A DNA stretch of 64,000 nucleotides from Cyrtodaria siliqua (Eukaryota; Mollusca; Bivalvia; Adapedonta; Hiatellidae): positions 1-64,000 of the forward strand of contig JAWPHD010010987.1 of assembly GCA_037043455.1 (NCBI GenBank), in the 5' to 3' direction. The first letter of the stretch is position 1. Each line of letters opens with the position of its first letter. The translations under genes and the position numbers were made by a program. Positions 40,054 through 53,479 of this stretch are shown here, piece after piece. Under the pieces are notes generated by a model. That model saw nothing but the letters and a program-made list of their open reading frames with translations, did no database searches and had not been told where the DNA came from.

Positions 40054-43000
40054 ATGTACATTATTATCTGGCGTGTTGTAATGGTTGTTACTATGATACT
40101 TGTTATGATTATTGCAGCAAACCTGTATCAAGACACAACGTTAATCTCTTACCAAGTGAGCCCAGAAGTTGCATGTACAAGCCATGACACGGCAACAATG
40201 AGTTTCACCGTAAGTTTTTCATTTGTATACGTACTTTCAACAGAGATGACCACGTCAGAAATGCCACTGGCACTCTATGGCACGCAAAATGATACTCGTT
40301 GACATTTTATGTCCAAGGGACGTAATTCGTTTACGGGTAAATAGAAAAAATAGAGATAACGTTGCTCTTTCTGCGATCTGAGTGTCCAAATGGTTATTAT
40401 TTATAAAGGTATTACGTATAGAATATGTACATTATTATCTGGCGTGTTGTAATGGTTGTTACTATGATACTTGTTATGATTATTGCAGCAAACCTGTATC
40501 AAGACACAACGTTAATCTCTTACCAAGTGAGCCCAGAAGTTGCATGTACAAGCCATGACACGGCAACAATGAGTTTCACCGTAAGTTTTTCATTTGTATA
40601 CGTACTTTCAACAGAGATGACCACGTCAGAAATGCCACTGGCACTCTATGGCACGCAAAATGATACTCGTTGACATTTTATGTCCAAGGGACGTAATTCG
40701 TTTACGGGTAAATAGAAAAAATAGAGATAACGTTGCTCTTTCTGCGATCTGAGTGTCCAAATGGTTATTATTTATAAAGGTATTACGTATAGAATATGTA
40801 CATTATTATCTGGCGTGTTGTAATGGTTGTTACTATGATACTTGTTATGATTATTGCAGCAAACCTGTATCAAGACACAACGTTAATCTCTTACCAAGTG
40901 AGCCCAGAAGTTGCATGTACAAGCCATGACACGGCAACAATGAGTTTCACCGTAAGTTTTTCATTTGTATACGTACTTTCAACAGAGATGACCACGTCCG
41001 AAATGCCACTGGCACTCTATGGCACGCAAAATGATACTCGTTGACATTTTATGTCCAAGGGACGTAATTCGTTTACGGGTAAATAGAAAAAATAGAGATA
41101 ACGTTGCTCTTTCTGCGATCTGAGTGTCCAAATGGTTATTATTTATAAAGGTATTACGTAAAGAATATGTACATTATTATCTGGCGTGTTGTAATGGTTG
41201 TTACTATGATACTTGTTATGATTATTGCAGCAAACCTGTATCAAGACACAACGTTAATCTCTTACCAAGTGAGCCCAGAAGTTGCATGTACAAGCCATGA
41301 CACGGCAACAATGAGTTTCACCGTAAGTTTTTCATTTGTATACGTACTTTCAACAGAGATGACCACGTCAGAAATGCCACTGGCACTCTATGGCATGCAA
41401 AATGATACTCGTTGACATTTTATGTCCAAGGGACGTAATTCGTTTACGGGTAAATAGAAAAAATAGAGATAACGTTGCTCTTTCTGCGATCTGAGTGTCC
41501 AAATGGTTATTATTTATAAAGGTATTACGTATAGAATATGTACATTATTATCTGGCGTGTTGTAATGGTTGTTACTATGATACTTGTTATGATTATTGCA
41601 GCAAACCTGTATCAAGACACAACGTTAATCTCTTACCAAGTGAGCCCAGAAGTTGCATGTACAAGCCATGACACGGCAACAATGAGTTTCACCGTAAGTT
41701 TTTCATTTGTATACGTACTTTCAACAGAGATGACCACGTCAGAAATGCCACTGGCACTCTATGGCACGCAAAATGATACTCGTTGACATTTTATGTCCAA
41801 GGGACGTAATTCGTTTAAGGGTAAATAGAAAAAATAGAGATAACGTTGCTCTTTCTGCGATCTGAGTGTCCAAATGGTTATTATTTATAAAGGTATTACG
41901 TATACAATATGTACATTATTATCTGGCGTGTTGTAATGGTTGTTACTATGATACTTGTTATGATTATTGCAGCAAACCTGTATCAAGACACAACGTTAAT
42001 CTCTTACCAAGTGAGCCCAGAAGTTGCATGTACAAGCCATGACACGGCAACAATGAGTTTCACCGTAAGTTTTTCATTTGTATACGTACTTTCAACAGAG
42101 ATGACCACGTCAGAAATGCCACTGGCACTCTATGGCACGCAAAATGATACTCGTTGACATTTTATGTCCAAGGGACGTAATTCGTTTACGGGTAAATAGA
42201 AAAAATAGAGATAACGTTGCTCTTTCTGCGATCTGAGTGTCCAAATGGTTATTATTTATAAAGGTATTACGTAAAGAATATGTACATTATTATCTGGCGT
42301 GTTGTAATGGTTGTTACTATGATACTTGTTATGATTATTACAGCAAACCTGTATCAAGACACAACGTTAATCTCTTACCAAGTGAGCCCAGAAGTTGCAT
42401 GTACAAGCCATGACACGGCAACAATGAGTTTCACCGTAAGTTTTTCATTTGTATACGTACTTTCAACAGAGATGACCACGTCAGAAATGCCACTGGCACT
42501 CTATGGCACGCAAAATGATACTCGTTGACATTTTATGTCCAAGGGACGTAATTCGTTTACGGGTAAATAGAAAAAATAGAGATAACGTTGCTCTTTCTGC
42601 GATCTGAGTGTCAAATGGTTATTATTTATAAAGGTATTACGTATAGAATATGTACATTATTATCTGGCGTGTTGTAATGGTTGTTACTATGATACTTGTT
42701 ATGATTATTGCAGCAAACCTGTATCAAGACACAACGTTAATCTCTTACCAAGTGAGCCCAGAAGTTGCATGTACAAGCCATGACACGGCAACAATGAGTT
42801 TCACCGTAAGTTTTTCATTTGTATACGTACTTTCAACAGAGATGACCACGTCAGAAATGCCACTGGCACTCTATGGCACGCAAAATGATACTCGTTGACA
42901 TTTTATGTCCAATGGACGTAATTCGTTTACGGGTAAATAGAAAAAATAGAGATAGCGTTGCTCTTTCTGCGATCTGAGTGTCCAAATGGTTATTATTTAT

Positions 43001-46000
43001 AAAGGTATTACGTATAGAATATGTACAATATTATCTGGCGTGTTGTAATGGTTGTTACTATGATACTTGTTATGATTATTGCAGCAAACCTGTATCAAGA
43101 CACAACGTTAATCTCTTACCAAGTGAGCCCAGAAGTTGCATGTACAAGCCATGACACGGCAACAATGACTTTCACCGTAAGTTTTTCATTTGTATACGTA
43201 CTTTCAACAGAGATGACCACGTCAGAAATGCCACTGGCACTCTATGGCACGCAAAATGATACTCGTTGACATTTTATGTCCAAGGGACGTAATTCGTTTA
43301 CGGGTAAATAGAAAAAATAGTGATAACGTTGCTCTTTCTGCGATCTGAGTGTCCAAATGGTTATTATTTATAAAGGTATTACGTATAGAATATGTACATT
43401 ATTATCTGGCGTGTTGTAATGGTTGTTACTATGATACTTGTTATGATTATTGCAGCAAACCTGTATCAAGTCACAACGTTAATCTCTTACCAAGTGAGCC
43501 AAGATGTTGCATGTACAAGCCATGACACGGCAACAATGAGTTTCACCGTAAGTTTTTCATTTGTATACGTACTTTCAACAGAGATGACCACGTCAGAAAT
43601 GCCACTGGCACTCATTGGCACGCAAAATGATACTCGTTGACATTTTATGTCCAAGGGACGTAATTCGTTTACGGGTAAATAGAAAAAATAGAGATAACGT
43701 TGCTCTTTCTGCGATCTGAGTGTCCAAATGGTTATTATTTATAAAGGTATTACGTATAGAATATGTACATTATTATCTGGCTTGTTGTAATGGTTGTTAC
43801 TATGATACTTGTTATGATTATTGCAGCAAACCTGTATCAAGACACAACGTTAATCTCTTACCAAGTGAGCCCAGAAGTTGCATGTACAAGCCATGACACG
43901 GCAACAATGAGTTTCACCGTAAGTTTTTCATTTGTATACGTACTTTCAACAGAGATGACCACGTCAGAAATGCCACTGGCAGTCTATGGCACGCAAAATG
44001 ATACTCGTTGACATTTTATGTCCAAGGGACGTAATTCGTTTACGGGTAAATAGAAAAAATAGAGATAACGTTGCTCTTTCTGCGATCTGAGTGTCCAAAT
44101 GGTTATTATTTATAAAGGTATTACGTATAGAATATGTACATTATTATCTGGCGTGTTGTAATGGTTGTTACTATGATACTTGTTATGATTATTGCAGCAA
44201 ACCTGTATCAAGACACAACGTTAATCTCTTACCAAGTGAGCCCAGAAGTTGCATGTACAAGCCATGACACGGCAACAATGAGTTTCACCGGAAGTTTTTC
44301 ATTTGTATACGTACTTTCAAAAGAGATGACCACGTCAGAAATGCCACTGGCACTCTATGGCACGCAAAATGATACTCGTTGACATTTTATGTCCAAGGGA
44401 CGTAATTCGTTTACGGGTAAATAGAAAAAATAGAGATAACGTTGCTCTTTCTGCGATCTGAGTGTCCAAATGGTTATTATTTATAAAGGTATTACGTATA
44501 GAATATGTACAATATTATCTGGCGTGTTGTAATGGTTGTTACTATGATACCTGTTATGATTATTGCAGCAAACCTGTATCAAGACACAACGTTAATCTCT
44601 TACCAAGTGAGCCCAGAAGTTGCATGTACAAGCCATGACACGGCAACAATGAGTTTCACCGTAAGTTTTTCATTTGTATACGTACTTTCAACAGAGATGA
44701 CCACGTCAGAAATGCCACTGGCAGTCTATGGCACGCAAAATGATACTCGTTGACATTTTATGTCCAAGGGACGTAATTCGTTTACGGGTAATTAGAAAAA
44801 ATAGAGATAACGTTGCTCTTTCTGCGATCTGAGTGTCCAAATGGTTATTATTTATAAAGGTATTACGTATAGAATATGTACATTATTATCTGGCGTGTTG
44901 TAATGGTTGTTACTATGATACTTGTTATGATTATTGCAGCAAACCTGTATCAAGACACAACGTTAATCTCTTACCAAGTGAGCCCAGAAGTTGCATGTAC
45001 AAGCCATGACACGGCAACAATGAGTTTCACCGTAAGTTTTTCATTTGTATACGTACTTTCAACAGAGATGACCACGTCAGAAATGCCACTGGCACTCTAT
45101 GGCACGCAAAATGATACTCGTTGACATTTTATGTCCAAGGGACGTAATTCGTTTACGGGTAAATAGAAAAAATAGAGATAACGTTGCTCTTTCTGCGATC
45201 TGAGTGTCCAAATGGTTATTATTTATAAAGGTATTACGTATAGAATATGTACAATATTATCTGGCGTGTTGTAATGGTTGTTACTATGATACTTGTTATG
45301 ATTATTGCAGCAAACCTGTATCAAGACACAACGTTAATCTCTTACCAAGTGAGCCCAGAAGTTGCATGTACAAGCCATGACACGGCATCAATGAGTTTCA
45401 CCGTAAGTTTTTCATTTGTATACGTACTTTCAGCAGAGATGACCACGTCAGAAATGCCACTGGCAGTCTATGGCACGCAAAATGATACTCGTTGACATTT
45501 TATGTCCAAGGGACGTAATTCGTTTACGGGTAAATAGAAAAAATAGAGATAACGTTGCTCTTTCTGCGATCTGAGTGTCCAAATGGTTATTATTTATAAA
45601 GGTATTACGTATAGAATATGTACATTATTATCTGGCGTGTTGTAATGGTTGTTACTATGATACTTGTTATGATTATTGCAGCAAACCTGTATCAAGACAC
45701 AACGTTAATCTCTTACCAAGTGAGCCCAGAAGTTGCATGTACAAGCCATGACACGGCAACAATGAGTTTCACCGTAAGTTTTTCATTTGTATACGTACTT
45801 TCAACAGAGATGAACACGTCAGAAATGCCACTGGCACTCTATGGCACGCAAAATGATACTCGTTGACATTTTATGTCCAAGGGACGTAATTCGTTTACGG
45901 GTAAATAGAAAAAATAGAGATAACGTTGCTCTTTCTGCGATCTGAGTGTCCAAATGGTTATTATTTATAAAGGTATTACGTAAAGAATATGTACATTATT

Positions 46001-48287
46001 ATCTGGCGTGTTGTAATGGTTGTTACTATGATACTTGTTATGAGTATTGCAGCAAACCTGTATCAAGACACATCGTTAATCTCTTACCAAGTGAGCCCAG
46101 AAGTTGCATGTACAAGCTATGACACGGCAACAATGAGTTTCACCGTAAGTTTTTCATTTGTATACGTACTTTCAACAGAGATGACCACGTCAGAAATGCC
46201 ACTGGCACTCTATGGCACGCAAAATGATACTCGTTGACATTTTATGTCCAAGGGACGTAATTCGTTTACGGGTAAATAGAAAAAATAGAGATAACGTTGC
46301 TCTTTCTGCGATCTGAGTGTCCAAATGGTTATTATTTATAAAGGTATTACGTATAGAATATGTACATTATTATCTGGCGTGTTGTAATGGTTGTTACTAT
46401 GATACTTGTTATGATTATTGCAGCAAACCTGTATCAAGACACAACGTTAATCTCTTACCAAGTGAGCCCAGAAGTTGCATGTACAAGCCATGACACGGCA
46501 ACAATGAGTTTCACCGTAAGTTTTTCATTTGTATACGTACTTTCAACAGAGATGACCACGTCAGAAATGCCACTGGCACTCTATGGCACGCAAAATGATA
46601 CTCGTTGACATTTTATGTCCAAGGGACGTAATTCGTTTACGGGTAAATAGAAAAAATAGAGATAACGTTGCTCTTTCTGCGATCTGAGTGTCCAAATGGT
46701 TATTATTTATAAAGGTATTACGTATAGAATATGTACATTATTATCTGGCGTGTTGTAATGGTTGTTACTATGATACTTGTTATGATTATTGCAGCAAACC
46801 TGTATCAAGACACAACGTTAATCTCTTACCAAGTGAGCCCAGAAGTTGCATGTTCAAGCCATGACACGGCAACAATGAGTTTCACCGTAAGTTTTTCATT
46901 TGTATACGTACTTTCAACATAGATGACCACGTCAGAAATGCCACTGGCAGTCTATGGCACGCAAAATGATACTCGTTGACATTTTATGTCCAAGGGACGT
47001 AATTCGTTTACGGGTAATTAGAAAAAATAGAGATAACGTTGCTCTTTCTGCGATCTGAGTGTCCAAATGGTTATTATTTATAAAGGTATTACGTATAGAA
47101 TATGTACATTATTATCTGGCGTGTTGTAATGGTTGTTACTATGATACTTGTTATGATTATTGCAGCAAACCTGTATCAAGACACAACGTTAATCTCTTAC
47201 CAAGTGAGCCCAGAAGTTGCATGTACAAGCCATGACACGGCAACAATGAGTTTCACCGTAAGTTTTTCATTTGTATACGTACTTTCAACAGAGATGACCA
47301 CGTCAGAAATGCCACTGGCACTCTATGGCACGCAAAATGATACTCGTTGACATTTTATGTCCAAGGGACGTAATTCGTTTACGGGTAAATAGAAAAAATA
47401 GAGATAACGTTGCTCTTTCTGCGATCTGAGTGTCCAAATGGTTATTATTTATAAAGGTATTACGTATAGAATATGTACATTATTATCTGGCGTGTTGTAA
47501 TGGTTGTTACTATGATACTTGTTATGATTATTGCAGCAAACCTGTATCAAGACACAACGTTATTCTCTTACCAAGTGAGCCCAGAAGTTGCATGTACAAG
47601 CCATGACACGGCAACAATGAGTTTCACCGTAAGTTTTTCATTTGTATACGTACTTTCAACAGAGATGACCACGTCAGAAATGCCACTGGCACTCTATGGC
47701 ACGCAAAATGATACTCGTTGACATGTTATGTCCAAGGGACGTAATTCGTTTACGGGTAAATAGAAAAAATAGAGATAACGTTGCTCTTTCTGCGATCTGA
47801 GTGTCCAAATGGTTATTATTTATAAAGGTATTACGTATAGAATATGTACATTATTATCTGGCGTGTTGTAATGGTTGTTACTATGATACATGTTATGATT
47901 ATTGCAGCAAACCTGTATCAAGACACAACGTTAATCTCTTACCAAGTGAGCCCAGAAGTTGCATGTACAAGCCATGACACGGCAACAATGAGTTTCACCG
48001 TAAGTTTTTCATTTGTATACGTACTTTCAACAGAGATGACCACGTCAGAAATGCCACTGGCACTCTATGGCACGCAAAATGATACTCGTGGACATTTTAT
48101 GTCCAAGGGACGTAATTCGTTTACGGGTAAATAGAAAAAATAGAGATAACGTTGCTCTTTCTGCGATCTGAGTGTCCAAATGGTTATTATTTATAAAGGT
48201 ATTACGTAAAGAATATGTACATTATTATCTGGCGTGTTGTAATGGTTGTTACTATGATACTTGTTATGATTATTGCAGCAAACCTGT

Positions 48288-49355
48288 AATTTGTATCATT
48301 TTTCGACTTTAACAATACGTTGGTTTCAGTCATATCTGTCTAACAGGACACAAGTAGTCAGAGTTGGACAGTATCAATCTGAGGAGAGAATCATCAAATC
48401 AGGTGTCCCTCAGGGATCTATCCTAGGACCACTTTTGTTCTTGATTTATGTAAATGATCTACCTTTAGCTTCCAAAGAAGCTTCAGTTGACATGTATGCT
48501 GATGACTCCACGCTACATACATCAGGGCTGGATGTGTCATCCATTGAGAATAAATTACAAACTGACTTAAATAACATAAATAAATGGTGCACTATAAATA
48601 ACATGGTTATAAATCCTACAAAAACAACATGTATGCTATTAGGTTCAAAATATAAAATAAACCATTCTCGTAAACTCACGCTTTCGATAGATAATTGCCT
48701 GATACAATCAGTGTCTTCTCAAAAACTTCTCGGAATTACAATAGATCAACATCTAAAGTGGGATGTTCAGATAAGCAAAGTCTGTAATCATATATCGAGT
48801 AAATTCACTCTTTTAAGACGAATATCTAAATATTTGACACTTGATATGAAAAAGCTATTCTATAATGCATATTTAGTTCCAATATTTGATTATGGATCTA
48901 TCCTCTGGAGTAATTGTACTAAATTAAATTTTACAAAGGTTGTTACTTTACAAAAAAGCATCGCACGCTGGATTTTGATAAAACCTTTACATACACCTTC
49001 TGCAAATCTTTTCAATGAGTTAAATTGGATGTCATTTGAAACAAGATGTAAATTTCAAGTAGGTGTTTTAGTTTATAAAGCAATTCATAATCTTACACCA
49101 ATATACATAAGTAAATTAATAACATTTTCTGAAAATAGCAGATATAATTTAAGATCATGCATTAAACATGACATTAAGCATCCTAGACCTAAATCCGAAT
49201 ATTTAAAACAATCTTTTACCTATGTTGCCATGCGGACTTGGAATTCAATCCCAGAAAATATCCGGACTTCTGTTTCTATTTATGCTTTCAAACACAATTA
49301 TAAATTATTTCTATTTCAAGATAACAGGTGTTCTGTTCAAATTAAGTTGTGTTAG
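48288..49355 (+). pseudogene. Reverse transcriptase C-terminal fragment, copy 2 (truncated)
   Basis: This is the same fragment as copy 1, open to the stop at 49353-49355. It differs by Thr to Ile in the VYKA-THNL stretch (ATT at 49083-49085) and Ala to Val seven codons before the stop (GTT near 49335). SGVPQGS and YADDST are unchanged. It lacks the endonuclease domain and the N-terminal RT blocks. Confidence 0.92.
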
Positions 49356-49563
49356 TAGTGAATACTTGTTTTTAATGCCAGCTTGAAACATATTATTAAT
49401 GTTACGTGCATGTATTCACTTGCTATTGTTTATAAGTTGCTGTTGTTATCAGAAGGCCTCATGGAAGATACGTGTTGTGCAATTGTTTGTATAATCTTAA
49501 TGAGTTGTACCTTCATGAAATAAAGAATTTATTATTATTATTATTATTATTATTATATTATTA
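48289..49563 (+). mobile_element. 5'-truncated non-LTR retrotransposon, copy 2
   Basis: This copy has the same 5' truncation point, same monomer junctions and same 3' end as copy 1. It is 1275 bases because the tail has 9 instead of 11 TAT units; no other indel is seen. AATAAA is at 49519-49524. The shared breakpoints show that copy 2 descends from the same insertion event as copy 1 and spread by duplication of satellite DNA. A 3' UTR difference (GATACGTG instead of GATAAGTG near 49470) is private to this copy. Confidence 0.93.
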
Positions 49564-51049
49564 TCAAGACACAACGTTAATCTCTTACCAAGTGAGCCCA
49601 GAAGTTGCATGTACAAGCCATGACACGGCAACAATGAGTTTCACCGTAAGTTTTTCATTTGTATACGTACTTTCAACAGAGATGACCACGTCAGAAATGC
49701 CACTGGCAGTCTATGGCACGCAAAATGATACTCGTTGACATTTTATGTCCAAGGGACGTAATTCGTTTACGGGTAATTAGAAAAAATAGAGATAACGTTG
49801 CTCTTTCTGCGATCTGAGTGTCCAAATGGTTATTATTTATAAAGGTATTACGTATAGAATATGTACATTATTATCTGGCGTGTTGTAATGGTTGTTACTA
49901 TGATACTTGTTATGATTATTGCAGCAAACCTGTATCAAGACACAACGTTAATCTCTTACCAAGTGAGCCCAGAAGTTGCATGTACAAGCCATGACACGGC
50001 AACAATGAGTTTCACCGTAAGTTTTTCATTTGTATACGTACTTTCAACAGAGATGACCACGTCAGAAATGCCACTGGCACTCTATGGCACGCAAAATGAT
50101 ACTCGTTGACATTTTATGTCCAAGGGACGTAATTCGTTTACGGGTAAATAGAAAAAATAGAGATAACGTTGCTCTTTCTGCGATCTGAGTGTCCAAATGG
50201 TTATTATTTATAAAGGTATTACGTATAGAATATGTACATTATTATCTGGCGTGTTGTAATGGTTGTTACTATGATACTTGTTATGATTATTGCAGCAAAC
50301 CTGTATCAAGACACAACGTTAATCTCTTACCAAGTGAGCCCAGAAGTTGCATGTACAAGCCATGACGCGGCAACAATGAGTTTCACCGTAAGTTTTTCAT
50401 TTGTATACGTACTTTCAACAGAGATGACCACGTCAGAAATGCCACTGGCACTCTATGGCACGCAAAATGATACTCGTTGACATTTTATGTCCAAGGGACG
50501 TAATTCGTTTACGGGTAAATAGAAAAAATAGAGATAACGTTGCTCTTTCTGCGATCTGAGTGTCCAAATGGTTATTATTCATAAAGGTATTACGTATAGA
50601 ATATGTACATTATTATCTGGCGTGTTGTAATGGTTGTTACTATGATACTTGTTATGATTATTGCAGCAAACCTGTATCAAGACACAACGTTAATCTCTTA
50701 CCAAGTGAGCCCAGAAGTTGTTGCATGTACAAGCCATGACACGGCAACAATGAGTTTCACCGTAAGTTTTTCATTTGTATACGTACTTTCAACAGAGATG
50801 ACCACGTCAGAAATGCCACTGGACTCTATGGCACGCAAAATGATACTCGTTGACATTTTATGTCCAAGGGACGTAATTCGTTTACGGGTAAATATAAAAA
50901 ATAGAGATAACGTTGCTCTTTCTGCGATCTGAGTGTCCAAATGGTTATTATTTATAAAGGTATTACGTAAAGAATATGTACATTATTATCTGGCGTGTTG
51001 TAATGGTTGTTACTATGATACTTGTTATGATTATTGCAGCAAACCTGTA
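49564..51049 (+). repeat. 371-bp satellite array, segment 3 (4 monomers between two retroelement copies)
   Basis: 1486 bases of satellite lie between retroelement copies 2 and 3. That is four monomers (1484) plus two net bases. The small differences are a GTT triplet gain near 50720 and a 1-base loss near 50823. Both ends fall at the same monomer position (after CCTGTA, before TCAAGAC), so the interval is a whole number of monomers. This is what unequal exchange or amplification of an insertion-bearing block would give. Confidence 0.97.
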
Positions 51050-52116
51050 ATTTGTATCATTTTTCGACTTTAACAATACGTTGGTTTCAGTCATATCTGT
51101 CTAACAGGACACAAGTAGTCAGAGTTGGACAGTATCAATCTGAGGAGAGAATCATCAAATCAGGTGTCCCTCAGGGATCTATCCTAGGACCACTTTTGTT
51201 CTTGATTTATGTAAATGATCTACCTTTAGCTTCCAAAGAAGCTTCAGTTGACATGTATGCTGATGACTCCACGCTACATACATCAGGGCTGGATGTGTCA
51301 TCCATTGAGAATAAATTACAAACTGACTTAAATAACATAAATAAATGGTGCACTATAAATAACATGGTTATACATCCTACAAAAACAACATGTATGCTAT
51401 TAGGTTCAAAATATAAAATAAACCATTCTCGAAAACTCACGCTTTCGATAGATAATTGCCTGATACAATCAGTGTCTTCTCAAAAACTTCTCGGAATTAC
51501 AATAGATCAACATCTAAAGTGGGATGTTCAGATAAGCAAAGTCTGTAATCATATATCGAGTAAATTCACTCTTTTAAGACGAATATCTAAATATTTGACA
51601 CTTGATATGAAAAAGCTATTCTATAATGCATATTTAGTTCCAATATTTGATTTTGGATCTATCCTCTGGAGTAATTGTACTAAATTAAATTTTACAAAGG
51701 TTGTTACTTTACAAAAAAGCATCGCACGCTGGATTTTGATAAAACCTTTACATACACCTTCTGCAAATCTTTTCAATGAGTTAAATTGGATGTCATTTGA
51801 AACAAGATGTAAATTTCAAGTAGGTGTTTTAGTTTATAAAGCAATTCATAATCTTACACCAATATACATAAGTAAATTAATAACATTTTCTGAAAATAGC
51901 AGATATAATTTAAGATCATGCATTAAACATGACATTAAGCATCCTAGACCTAAATCCGAATATTTAAAACAATCGTTTACCTATGTTGCCATGCGGACTT
52001 GGAATTCAATCCCAGAAAATATCCGGACTTCTGTTTCTATTTATGATTTCAAACACAATTATAAATTATTTCTATTTCAAGATAACAGGTGTTCTGCTCA
52101 AATTAAGTTGTGTTAG
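51049..52116 (+). pseudogene. Reverse transcriptase C-terminal fragment, copy 3 (truncated)
   Basis: The frame is open to the stop at 52114-52116. It shares Ile with copy 2 in the VYKA-IHNL stretch and Ala with copy 1 near the end. Its private changes are Asn to His (VIHPTKT), Tyr to Phe (IFDFGS) and Ala to Asp (SIYDFK), plus two silent ones (CGA for CGT near 51430; TCG for TCT near 51975). Among the three copies I count five replacement and two silent differences, about what drift without selection gives. Catalytic YADDST is intact. Confidence 0.92.
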
Positions 52117-52324
52117 TAGTGAATACTTGTTTTTAATGCCAGCTTGAAACATATTATTAATGTTACGTGCATGTATTCACTTGCTATTGTTTATAAGTTG
52201 CTGTTGTTATCAGAAGGCCTCATAGAAGATAAGTGTTGTGCAATTGTTTGTATAATCTTAATGAGTTGTACCTTCATGAAATAAAGAATTTATTATTATT
52301 ATTATTATTATTATTATATTATTA
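51050..52324 (+). mobile_element. 5'-truncated non-LTR retrotransposon, copy 3
   Basis: This 1275-base copy has the same breakpoints as copies 1 and 2 and 9 TAT units in the tail, with AATAAA at 52280-52285. It lies exactly four satellite monomers downstream of copy 2. It has the most private substitutions of the three, including CTCATAGAAG instead of CTCATGGAAG in the 3' UTR near 52225. Confidence 0.93.
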
Positions 52325-53479
52325 TCAAGACACAACGTTAATCTCTTACCAAGTGAGCCCAGAAGTTGCATGTACAAGCCATGACACGGCAACAATGAGT
52401 TTCACCGTAAGTTTTTCATTTGTATACGTACTTTCAACAGAGATGACCACGTCAGAAATGCCACTGGCACTCTATGGCACGCAAAATGATACTCGTTGAC
52501 ATTTTATGTCCAAGGGACGTAATTCGTTTACGGGTAAATAGAAAAAATAGAGATAACGTTGCTCTTTCTGCGATCTGAGTGTCCAAATGGTTATTATGTA
52601 TAAAGGTATTACGTATAGAATATGTACAATATTATCTGGCGTGTTGTAATGGTTGTTACTATGATACTTGTTATGATTATTGCAGGAAACCTGTATCAAG
52701 ACACAACGTTAATCTCTTACCAAGTGAGCCCAGAAGTTGCATGTACAAGCCATGAAACGGCAACAATGAGTTTCACCGTAAGTTTTTCATTTGTATACGT
52801 ACTTTCAACAGAGATGACCACGTCAGAAATGCCACTGGCAGTCTATGGCACGCAAAATGATACTCGTTGACATTTTATGTCCAAGGGACGTAATTCGTTT
52901 ACGGGTAAATAGAAAAAATAGAGATAACGTTGCTCTTTCTGCGATCTGAGTGTCCAAATGGTTATTATTTATAAAGGTATTACGTATAGAATATGTACAT
53001 TATTATCTGGCGTGTTGTAATGGTTGTTACTATGATACTTGTTATGATTATTGCAGCAAACCTGTATCAAGACACAACGTTAATCTCTTACCAAGTGAGC
53101 CCAGAAGTTGCATGTACAAGCCATGACACGGCAACAATGAGATTCACCGTAAGTTTTTCATTTGTATACGTACTTTCAACAGAGATGACCACGTCAGAAA
53201 TGCCACTGGCACTCTATGGCACGCAAAATGATACTCGTTGACATTTTATGTCCAAGGGACGTAATTCGTTTACGGGTAAATAGAAAAAATAGAGATAACG
53301 TTGCTCTTTCTGCGATCTGAGTGTCCAAATCGTTATTATTTATAAAGGTATAACGTATAGAATATGTACATTATTATCTGGCGTGTTGTAATGGTTGTTA
53401 CTATGATACTTGTTATGATTATTGCAGCAAACCTGTATCAAGACACAACGTTAATCTCTTACCAAGTGAGCCCAGAAGT
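52325..53479 (+). repeat. 371-bp satellite array, segment 4 and right edge of the array
   Basis: About 3.1 monomers follow retroelement copy 3. The last one is regular up to CCCAGAAGT at 53471-53479, where an intact monomer would continue TGCATG. Unrelated sequence begins at 53480. There is no gradual decay of monomers toward the edge, although the final monomers carry a few private changes (for example TCGTTATT near 53329 and GTATAACG near 53348). The edge is therefore sharp and lies inside the exon-like part of the monomer. Confidence 0.96.

Larger units (their letters stand above)
25631..48288 (+). repeat. 371-bp satellite array, segment 2 (about 61 monomers)
   Basis: This resumes the monomer at the exact base where segment 1 stopped (TCAAGACACAACG follows CCTGTA in an intact monomer). 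It runs in the same orientation and register until the second retrotransposon copy. It includes the most irregular monomers of the array: a 37-bp internal duplication at 39822-39895, a net 5-bp loss with frameshifts in the monomer starting near 34827, and a nonsense change at 36797-36799. It also includes long runs of almost consensus monomers, for example 40054-42200. Confidence 0.98.

Noticed and set aside
172..53241. Over 100 small membrane-protein genes of 82 residues
   Set aside because: They are monomers of one satellite. Stops, frameshifts and mostly replacement changes occur, and the hydrophobic part equals a T-rich intron-like tract. They are recorded as a repeat property, not as genes.
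1..53479. Assembly artefact producing the array
   Set aside because: Private indels, graded variant sharing and three distinct retroelement copies argue that the units are real. Exact copy number and order still depend on long-read support and cannot be judged here.
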